Shown here: positions 58,491 through 64,000 of the stretch, piece by piece
How the letters are laid out: every line of letters begins with the position of its first letter
How positions within the stretch are numbered: position 1 is the first letter of the stretch
Assembly: GCF_013106755.1 (NCBI RefSeq)
Contig: NZ_WHPF01000009.1
Coordinates: 1-64,000, forward strand
Length of the DNA: 64,000 bases
Direction of reading: 5' to 3'
DNA from: Limnovirga soli
GTDB taxonomy: Bacteria > Bacteroidota > Bacteroidia > Chitinophagales > Chitinophagaceae
Made by a program: the position numbers and the translations under genes
The notes under the pieces: generated by a model
Told to the model about the DNA's origin: nothing
Seen by the model: the letters and a program-made list of their open reading frames with translations, nothing else
Databases searched by the model: none

Positions 58491-59132
58491 ATGAAAAAGG
58501 AAATAGCAGATATAAGAAAAGATTATCAACTGGAATCTTTAACCGAGCAAGACGTTGCAACCAATGCTATTGCACAGTTTACTCGTTGGTGGGATGAAGC
58601 AGTGAAAAGTGAAATTGACGAAGTAAATGCGATGACGTTAGCAACGGTTTCTGATAAGGGTATACCAGCTGCCAGGATTGTACTACTGAAGGATTACGAT
58701 GAAAATGGGTTTGTGTTTTTTACCAATTATAATAGCGACAAAGGCATGCAATTGGCAGCAAATCCACATGCAACCTTACTGTTTTTTTGGAAGGAGCTGG
58801 AAAGACAAATAAGAATTGAAGGCGTAGCCGAAAAAGTGAGTGCGGCAGAAAGCGATGATTATTTTTACTCAAGACCGGTGGGCAGCCGTATTGGTGCATG
58901 GTCATCGCCACAAAGCAGGGTTATTGCCAATAGAGAAATATTGGAACAAAATGTAGCTACTTATGCCAACGAATTTGGAGAAAATGTGCCCAGACCTGAA
59001 CATTGGGGCGGATACCGCATAAAACCTGCTGTAATTGAGTTTTGGCAGGGCCGTAGCAGTCGCTTGCACGATAGGATAAGATATACACTAACAGCAGAAA
59101 ATAATTGGGTTATAGAGCGCCTGGCACCCTGA
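58491..59132 (+). CDS. pdxH: Pyridoxamine 5'-phosphate oxidase
   Basis: FMN enzyme that oxidises pyridoxine/pyridoxamine phosphate to pyridoxal phosphate. 213 residues, usual length. N-terminal D-I-R-K-D-Y motif, then A-A-R-I-V-L-L-K-D-Y and F-F-T-N-Y-N-S-D-K-G (FMN binding) near residues 65-85, S-R-P-V-G-S-R-I-G-A-W-S-S near residue 125, and W-G-G-Y-R plus F-W-Q-G-R-S-S-R-L-H-D-R close to the end for the PLP site. It supplies cofactor for enzymes such as the one at 3119. Confidence 0.96.
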   Translation: MKKEIADIRKDYQLESLTEQDVATNAIAQFTRWWDEAVKSEIDEVNAMTLATVSDKGIPAARIVLLKDYDENGFVFFTNYNSDKGMQLAANPHATLLFFWKELERQIRIEGVAEKVSAAESDDYFYSRPVGSRIGAWSSPQSRVIANREILEQNVATYANEFGENVPRPEHWGGYRIKPAVIEFWQGRSSRLHDRIRYTLTAENNWVIERLAP

Positions 59133-59201
59133 TGGTTGAAAAGTTGATAAGTGGCAATAATGTATTAACCATTGTACCTATCAACTTAACAACAAAAGGG
59201 A

Positions 59202-59315
59202 TTAAGCTTCTTTTTTTGCAGCTACAGCAGCTTTTGCAGGGCGTGCAGGACGGCTTTTGCCGAAAGAACCTTTGAAAATTTTACCTTTTTTGCTTTTTTT
59301 ATCACCTCTACCCAT
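59202..59315 (-). CDS. 30S ribosomal protein bTHX
   Basis: A 37-residue basic protein (start M-G-R-G-D-K-K-S-K-K-G-K-I-F-K-G-S, then F-G-K-S-R-P). This sequence is diagnostic of the bTHX family, a tiny small-subunit protein that fits into the head of the 30S particle in Thermus and Bacteroidota. The mature end is Ala/Lys-rich (P-A-K-A-A-V-A-A-K-K-E-A). It is too short for usual gene finders. It lies next to the HU gene, separated by a bidirectional terminator. Confidence 0.9.
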   Translation of the reverse strand: MGRGDKKSKKGKIFKGSFGKSRPARPAKAAVAAKKEA

Positions 59316-59384
59316 TGTTGAACGTTTTTATTTTTTTGATAATAAGGATGCAAAAATGCAAAAAACATTTGAAAGTGCCGATAA

Positions 59385-59419
59385 TAAAAAAGCAGAAGGT
59401 TAAAACTTCTGCTTTTTTT
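59385..59419. terminator. Terminator between HU and bTHX genes
   Basis: AGCAGAAG (59391-59398) pairs with CTTCTGCT (59406-59413), flanked by A5 and T7. It acts on the minus strand after the HU gene, 20 bp beyond its stop. Confidence 0.9.
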
Positions 59420-59438
59420 AATACGGCAAGCTATGAAT

Positions 59439-59708
59439 TTAGATTTTTGCGCTAAGTTCTTTACCTGCTTTAAAGCGTGCAACTTTTTTAGCTTTAATTT
59501 TAATTGCAGCACCGGTTTGTGGGTTACGGCCTGTACGTGCAGCACGTTTTGATACTGAGAAAGTACCAAATCCTACCAACGTAACTTTTCCACCACCTTT
59601 TAAAGTTTTGGTAACAGCTTCTACAAAAGAATCAAGTGTGGCATTTGCCTGTGTTTTGGTGATGCCTGCATCTTCAGCAAGTTTGGCAACCAATTCAGCT
59701 TTGTTCAT
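59439..59708 (-). CDS. HU-family DNA-binding protein
   Basis: A 89-residue histone-like protein that bends and compacts DNA as a dimer. The N-terminus [11 protein letters not shown] is helical; [21 protein letters not shown] contains the beta-arm with the conserved Pro for DNA intercalation; the tail is K-A-G-K-E-L. Normal length. Its promoter is recognisable, and the downstream terminator is strong. Confidence 0.95.
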   Translation of the reverse strand: MNKAELVAKLAEDAGITKTQANATLDSFVEAVTKTLKGGGKVTLVGFGTFSVSKRAARTGRNPQTGAAIKIKAKKVARFKAGKELSAKI

Positions 59709-59740
59709 AATGGTTATTTTTTATTGTTTGATAACGATAA

Positions 59741-59769
59741 CAAATTTATTCGCTTTTGTTATTCAACAA
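59741..59769 (-). promoter_or_regulatory. Candidate HU promoter
   Basis: On the minus strand TTG (59767-59769), then 18-bp spacing measured to the second TTG-like repeat, and TAAATTTG (complement of 59741-59748). This matches TTG-N17-23-TAnnTTTG and lies 33 bp before the start. Confidence 0.6.
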
Positions 59770-59821
59770 AATTATTTTTCGTTTTTAATAAATTTTGTGA
59801 TTCCATACAATCCGCATGGGT

Positions 59822-59930
59822 AAAGGATTTCAGCAGATTGCAGTTATTGTTGTTGAAGCAAAATAAATATGCCATTCCGCTGTAACCCTTACTGGCAAAG
59901 CGTTTCAGTATTGAATGGCTGAAATCCTTT
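59822..59930. other. 13-bp inverted repeat between HU and DUF4286 genes
   Basis: AAAGGATTTCAGC (59822-59834) and GCTGAAATCCTTT (59918-59930) are perfect inverted copies 83 bp apart. The gap 59709-60002 holds only this and the HU promoter. It could be a large hairpin, a small RNA or two facing protein sites. Confidence 0.45.
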
Positions 59931-60002
59931 GCTGTAGCGGCTTTTAAACCAATATAACAATCTTTTTAACAATACAGTGCAGGTTTTAAAACATTTCCAC
60001 AC

Positions 60003-60308
60003 TTAATGCACAACCTGCATTAGTGTACGGAATGCCACACATTGCTCACCCCATTTTTGCTGGGTAATTGCCCTTAAACCAGGTGCATGAATTTCTATGT
60101 ACTTGTTATAATCTGCCTTACTGTTAGCATAAAATTGTACCGCATAAGTGGGGCCATCAGTTTCATCTATTTCCAGTATGCGCAGCAGCTGGTTTTTATA
60201 AAAACAACCGGTGCCCATTATTTGTGGAATATGTTCCTCTAATTGCCATTGCAACCATTTTTCGTGAATATCCCAGTTTGCCATTACCGTAATATTATAT
60301 AAAAACAT
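60003..60308 (-). CDS. DUF4286 family protein
   Basis: A 101-residue soluble protein matching the DUF4286 plan: M-F-L-Y-N-I-T-V (a beta strand), then W-L-Q-W-Q-L-E-E-H-I-P-Q-I-M-G-T-G and L-L-R-I-L-E-I-D-E-T-D-G-P-T-Y-A-V-Q-F. This is an alpha-beta dimeric-barrel-like fold, and its function is not known to me. It sits 40 bp downstream of xth on the same strand, so it may be cotranscribed with it. Confidence 0.88.
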   Translation of the reverse strand: MFLYNITVMANWDIHEKWLQWQLEEHIPQIMGTGCFYKNQLLRILEIDETDGPTYAVQFYANSKADYNKYIEIHAPGLRAITQQKWGEQCVAFRTLMQVVH

Positions 60309-60348
60309 ATGTGTGTGTTGTTTGTGTTAAAAATAATTGCACGGTAAC

Positions 60349-61119
60349 TTACAATGCCATTGATACATAAATAGGGCAGTGGTCGCTATGTTTTACATCC
60401 GGGTAAATGGCAGCAGCTTCAATGCTATCTTTTAGATTGTCTGTAATGCAGATATAATCTATGCGCCAACCCTTATTTTGAAGGCGTACACTGGGAAAGC
60501 GTTGGCTCCACCAGGTATATTGATGTGGTTCTTCAGGATGCTTATGTCTGAAAGTATCTATAAAATTATCAGCCAGGAAACTATCCATCCAGGCTCTTTC
60601 TTCGGGTAAAAATCCTGATGAGTTTTTATTGCCTTTAGGATCGTGTATATCAATTGCCGTATGGGCAATATTATAATCGCCGCAAATCACCAGTTTATTT
60701 CTGGTGGCCCGCAGGGTTTTTAGGTAGGCATGAAATTCTGCCAGCCATTGGTATTTATAGGTTTGGCGTTCATCGCCACTGGTGCCCGATGGATAATAAG
60801 CACTGATAATACTAATATCTCCAATATCTGCACGTATTACACGGCCCTCAAAATCGCTTTGTTCTATGCCTGTGCCATATTCAATATGATCAATTGGTAT
60901 TTTGGATAAAATGGCCACACCACTATATCCTTTTTTTTGTGCTGAATAATGATAAATGCTATAACCCAATTCTTCCATGGCGGCAACTGGTATATTATCC
61001 CCATCGGCTTTTATTTCCTGCAAACAAATAATATCTGCCGGGTTAGTAGAAAGCCATTCTGCAAAACCTTTTTTCATTGCGGCCCTGATGCCATTTACAT
61101 TGTATGAGATAATACGCAT
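60349..61119 (-). CDS. xth: Exodeoxyribonuclease III
   Basis: Apurinic/apyrimidinic endonuclease and 3'-5' exonuclease of base-excision repair. 256 residues from the start at 61119, two codons after an in-frame ATG (61125). I-I-S-Y-N-V-N-G-I-R-A-A begins the fold, then C-L-Q-E-I-K-A-D with the metal Glu, V-I-C-G-D-Y-N-I-A-H, and S-D-H-C-P-I with the catalytic Asp and His at the end. All catalytic residues are present. Confidence 0.95.
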   Translation of the reverse strand: MRIISYNVNGIRAAMKKGFAEWLSTNPADIICLQEIKADGDNIPVAAMEELGYSIYHYSAQKKGYSGVAILSKIPIDHIEYGTGIEQSDFEGRVIRADIGDISIISAYYPSGTSGDERQTYKYQWLAEFHAYLKTLRATRNKLVICGDYNIAHTAIDIHDPKGNKNSSGFLPEERAWMDSFLADNFIDTFRHKHPEEPHQYTWWSQRFPSVRLQNKGWRIDYICITDNLKDSIEAAAIYPDVKHSDHCPIYVSMAL

Positions 61120-61198
61120 TAGCAAAAATTTATTGCAATATAATTACATTACTCAACCCCCATTCACGATCTTTATAAATAGTCTTAAATATACTTGA

Positions 61199-61933
61199 AT
61201 GGAACAAAGAATTATACCGGCAAAAAAACTGGTTTACCTGGATGGGCCAAGAAGCAGATCCTATGAATTGAAATTTTTATTAAAGGTTTTTTTTCAATTT
61301 TTCAGGGGCATCCGAAAAATGCATTTTGCAGGCCCTTGTATAACCGTGTTTGGCTCTGCACGTTTTAAAGAAGATCATCCTTATTATGTAGCGGCCAGAG
61401 AATTTGGAAAACAAATTGCGCAACTGGGTTTTTGTACTGTAACCGGCGGCGGGCCCGGCATTATGGAAGCAGCTAATCGGGGTGCTTTTGAAAATGGGGG
61501 TAAATCCATTGGTTGCAATATTGTGCTGCCGCACGAGCAACACGAAAATCCATACGTTCAAACCTCGGTAACCTTCGATTATTTTTTTGTTCGCAAAACC
61601 ATACTTACCAAATATTCCTACTCTTTTATTATACTACCAGGCGGCTTTGGAACAATGGATGAATTTTATGAAGTACTAACGCTAATCCAAACCAAAACAG
61701 TAGAAAGATTTCCTATTGTGTTGTATGGTAAAAGCTATTTTAAATTGCTGATGGATCAAATAAATTTTATGGCCGAGCAGGGAACCATTTCCCGTGAAGA
61801 TATGGATCTTGTAATGCTTACAGATGATATACCGCAGGCCATGGATCATGTGCGAAAATATATTACAGCCAATTACAAGGCAAGGCCCACTTTTAAAATT
61901 CCTGTATGGTGGTTGTTCGAAAAAAGATATTAA
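61199..61933 (+). CDS. LOG-family (TIGR00730) phosphoribohydrolase
   Basis: A 244-residue Rossmann-fold protein of the LOG/lysine decarboxylase-like family, which releases cytokinin-type bases or other bases from nucleoside 5'-monophosphates. V-F-G-S-A-R is near residue 48, V-T-G-G-G-P-G-I-M-E-A-A-N-R-G-A near residue 82, and the signature P-G-G-F-G-T-M-D-E-F near residue 148. The N-terminal 45 residues are an extra basic segment. It is divergent from xth and stands alone. Confidence 0.9.
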   Translation: MEQRIIPAKKLVYLDGPRSRSYELKFLLKVFFQFFRGIRKMHFAGPCITVFGSARFKEDHPYYVAAREFGKQIAQLGFCTVTGGGPGIMEAANRGAFENGGKSIGCNIVLPHEQHENPYVQTSVTFDYFFVRKTILTKYSYSFIILPGGFGTMDEFYEVLTLIQTKTVERFPIVLYGKSYFKLLMDQINFMAEQGTISREDMDLVMLTDDIPQAMDHVRKYITANYKARPTFKIPVWWLFEKRY

Positions 61934-61952
61934 TAAATATGGTGTTTTTGTT

Positions 61953-62161
61953 TACCAGCTGCAGATTTATATAGCAGCTTTACTTGCGTCGCATTACGTT
62001 CATCGGTTGGTTATTAATGAGGCAATGTTATGTGTTATGCTACAAATTAATAATGGCTGTAAGGCTTATCAGGCAATACTTACAGCTTTTTGCTGAATAG
62101 TATTACCATTAGTACAAGTGTGCGTCGCAAGTAAGGCTGATGCTTGTGCAATTGCCCGGCT
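61953..62161. repeat. Box-core element, paired (P6)
   Basis: Left: degenerate box TACCAGCT 61953-61960, core TTGCGTCGCA 61984-61993. Right, inverted: core GTACAAGTGTGCGTCGCAA 62112-62130 (central base flipped) and box GCCCGGCT 62154-62161, spacing 31. It fills the gap 61934-62224 apart from a terminator. Confidence 0.85.
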
Positions 62162-62165
62162 CAAC

Positions 62166-62194
62166 AAAAAAAGAACCGTGTTTTAACATGGTTC
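62166..62194 (-). terminator. Terminator of the 62225 gene
   Basis: GAACCGTGTT (62173-62182) pairs with its complement at 62185-62194 with one G-T wobble; on the minus strand it is followed by T7. Confidence 0.8.
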
Positions 62195-62224
62195 AATATT
62201 AAAGATGATATATAGAAAAAGCAT

Positions 62225-62683
62225 TTAATTAAAAATGCCAGAAGTACTTTTCTTTTTAAAAGTATGTTGCAATAATTCTGCACTTTTTTTATAGAAGTAC
62301 AGGTAAGGTTTTAATAAAGTAGTTATAAAACTTTGATCGGGTTTTACCTGCGTGCTGTTTACAAAATAGGCTGCGTTTTTTATATTAAATTGCACTTTTC
62401 CTTCGGCCATATTTTCAAATAGGGCAATGCCATGTAATTGTAAACTTTCTGACATACCTTTTTTGTAAAAATGCAATTCTGCAGCAAAAACATTCCACGA
62501 CTTTTCTGTTACCGGAAAATAATTGGTGCTTAACTGAATGGTATTGTCATCAATAAAATTAAAGGCTTCAATTCTGCCAACAGGTATACGTTCGCTGGCA
62601 TCGTTAAAACAATAAAACATGGCTTGTTGCAGGGCATTGGCCATAGCAATATAAGGCGGTGGTGTGTGTTGGTGTTGTTCCAT
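62225..62683 (-). CDS. Conserved hypothetical protein
   Basis: 152 residues from the start at 62683, the ATG that gives a plausible N-terminus (M-E-Q-H-Q-H-T-P-P-P); an upstream in-frame ATG at 62755 would add 24 residues resembling noncoding sequence. Mixed alpha-beta, with V-G-R-I-E-A-F-N-F-I-D-D-N-T-I-Q-L-S-T-N-Y-F followed by a second strand pair; this recalls the split-barrel FMN-binding (pyridoxamine-oxidase-like) fold, but without clear FMN residues. Its C-terminus is Lys-rich. No function assigned. Confidence 0.6.
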   Translation of the reverse strand: MEQHQHTPPPYIAMANALQQAMFYCFNDASERIPVGRIEAFNFIDDNTIQLSTNYFPVTEKSWNVFAAELHFYKKGMSESLQLHGIALFENMAEGKVQFNIKNAAYFVNSTQVKPDQSFITTLLKPYLYFYKKSAELLQHTFKKKSTSGIFN

Positions 62684-62967
62684 AGCAGAAACATTTATTG
62701 TTTTGTAGACAAGCAAATACATAATCGCGTTGCTTGGCTGTAAACTAATTGACAAATTATGCTTTATAAAGTTTATTCCACATTAATCTTATGCACATAA
62801 ACAAGTACGTTTTTTTAATTAATTAGGTTTTTGTTAAGAAATCTATCTGTCGGGGAAAGCAGATAAATGGTAACAAAATGATGGTTTATAAATACCTTAC
62901 ACCTATCTTATTCAGATAAAGCACTTATTTTCGTATTTATTAATTTTCTTACTTCAATTACAGCTAC

Positions 62968-63621
62968 ATGATTGCTGCACTGGCAAAGGGATTTGCGCTG
63001 GGTTTATTACTAAGTATTTCTGTGGGCCCAGTAATCTTTTCTGTTATCAAGCAAAGCCTTAATAACGGGCATAAAGGTGGTTTTTCCTTTATTGCAGGTG
63101 TTTCTGCCAGTGATATTACCGTGGTATTAATTTGTAACCTGTTCACTTCTCTATTTCAATCCGCCATGTCGCATGAACTGGTAATTGGCAGCATAGGCAG
63201 CGCTTTTTTAATTTTAATGGGTTTGTACACCATATTTTTAAAAAAGGTAGCTACTACCGATGATGGGCGCCTTCCCTCGGCCACCATGCGCAAGAGAGAT
63301 ATGCTGGGTATTTTTCTCGCGGGTTATTTTATGAATTTATTAAACCCCGGGGTATTATTATTTTGGATAGGTGCTTCCACCGCAGTTATTTCTGGTTCTG
63401 AAAAGAATATACACCCCGACGAATATATTTTTATTGCATTTGCTGTATGCCTGCTTATTAATTTGATTGCCGATATCAGCAAAGTGATGCTTGCCGGTAA
63501 AATCAGGGAAAAGTTAAACCCACATAATATTCATATTATTAACAGGGTGGCGGGGCTTATTTATCTTGTATTTGGGGTTGTGCTTATTTATGGCATTTAT
63601 ACCAATAAATTGCCTCACTAA
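62968..63621 (+). CDS. LysE-family amino acid exporter
   Basis: A 217-residue inner membrane protein with about six helices and the LysE/RhtB pattern: G-L-L-L-S-I-S-V-G-P-V-I-F near residue 12, K-G-G-F-S-F-I-A-G-V-S-A-S-D near residue 32 (the conserved Asp), and F-M-N-L-L-N-P-G-V-L-L-F-W near residue 130 (N-P motif). Probably exports an amino acid or related compound. The 284-bp gap upstream holds no clear signals. Confidence 0.9.
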   Translation: MIAALAKGFALGLLLSISVGPVIFSVIKQSLNNGHKGGFSFIAGVSASDITVVLICNLFTSLFQSAMSHELVIGSIGSAFLILMGLYTIFLKKVATTDDGRLPSATMRKRDMLGIFLAGYFMNLLNPGVLLFWIGASTAVISGSEKNIHPDEYIFIAFAVCLLINLIADISKVMLAGKIREKLNPHNIHIINRVAGLIYLVFGVVLIYGIYTNKLPH

Positions 63622-63687
63622 AAAATTGCCTTTCAATTTCTTTTTCTAACTGCATCTTCGTAGTATCTTCCGCAGGCAATTATTTTT

Positions 63688-64000
63688 ATGGTTAAAAAAA
63701 TATGGCATTATACCAAACGCATTTTACTGTACGCTTTTATAAGCTCGTTTATTTATTTATTGATTTGCAAATGGGTAATGCCACCCATTACTTTTACCCA
63801 AATAGGCAGTTTAATGGATGGCTATGGGTTAAAACGCGATTATGTTAGCTGGGACGAAATTTCGCCCAATGTAAAGCTGGCAGCCATGGCCAGCGAAGAC
63901 CAACTGTTCCCAGATCATAGCGGGTTTGATTGGGCTTCAATCCAAAAAAGTCTGCAAACCAATCCAAAAAAGAAAAATAAGGTGGCTGGCGCCGGTGCCA
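63688..64000 (+). CDS. mtgA: Monofunctional peptidoglycan transglycosylase, N-terminal part
   Basis: Cut by the window end; 104 codons are present. N-terminal membrane anchor (about residues 11-30), then a periplasmic region with M-D-G-Y-G-L-K-R-D-Y-V-S-W-D-E-I-S and the glycosyltransferase family 51 start K-L-A-A-M-A-S-E-D-Q-L-F-P-D-H-S-G-F-D-W, whose S-E-D contains the catalytic Glu. It polymerises lipid II into glycan strands. It begins 66 bp after the LysE stop. Confidence 0.88.
   Translation, partial: MVKKIWHYTKRILLYAFISSFIYLLICKWVMPPITFTQIGSLMDGYGLKRDYVSWDEISPNVKLAAMASEDQLFPDHSGFDWASIQKSLQTNPKKKNKVAGAGA

Noticed and set aside
1686-62130. Box-core ends as simple rho-independent terminators
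   Set aside because: The core palindrome TGCG-T-CGCA has a one-base centre, too short for a hairpin, and separate true terminators exist beside several copies.
1-64000. tRNA or rRNA genes
   Set aside because: No cloverleaf or conserved rRNA segment was recognised; a covariance search would be needed to exclude a tRNA fully.

Overview
The window looks like a chromosomal segment of a Bacteroidota bacterium, most likely family Chitinophagaceae. The evidence is the AT-rich sequence, the near absence of Shine-Dalgarno sites, promoters of the TTG-N17-23-TAnnTTTG type, and gene content typical of the group: alternative complex III (actA-F) joined to a caa3-type oxidase, GldA-like ABC ATPase, DUF4271-hemD, DUF2807, DUF4286, DUF2490 and bTHX. 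No rRNA, tRNA, CRISPR array, insertion sequence or prophage was seen.

Layout. 1-1000: an array of degenerate 21-bp repeats in front of an unrecognised two-repeat protein. 1200-7600: small protein, pheS, a cystathionine gamma-synthase/lyase with three coupled small genes, a lipoprotein and purN. 7800-24300: respiratory block, actABCDEF-coxB-coxA, then ctaB, two subunit III genes, subunit IV, SCO1/SenC and DUF420. This encodes quinol:cytochrome c oxidoreductase, terminal oxidase, heme O synthase and copper insertion. 24500-31800: a half-length carB, an APH-like kinase with a HAD-IIA partner, gldA-like, gpsA, a 34-residue membrane peptide and hemW. 31900-40300: Omp85 protein, DUF4271-hemD, CBS protein, Lys-rich repeat protein, DUF2807, OmpA lipoprotein, peptidylprolyl isomerase. 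40500-49600: two vanadium-haloperoxidase/PAP2 paralogs around two outer-membrane barrels, then a FecA-like receptor, a DoxX-like protein and a tyrosine-rich secreted protein. 49650-64000: YjjG-type phosphatase, SDR, rplM-rpsI-rpsB-tsf, methyltransferase, kynA, pyrH, pdxH, bTHX, HU, DUF4286, xth, LOG-family protein, LysE exporter and the start of mtgA.

The most striking feature is a dispersed intergenic element. A core TTGCGTCGCAC(A/T)CTTGTAC is preceded by a box close to AGCCNGGC, whose first base lies 31-32 bp before the core. I count 28 ends: 24 with the standard core and 4 with variant cores. None lies inside a gene I accept. Twelve ends form six compact inverted pairs of 166-369 bp with boxes outward, and every gene-free gap over 300 bp after the first gene is largely filled by such a pair. 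Other ends flank one or a few genes, and many boxes start within 40 bp of a stop codon. I do not recognise this family from any described repeat; it behaves like a REP/BIME or MITE-type system whose transposase is not in the window.
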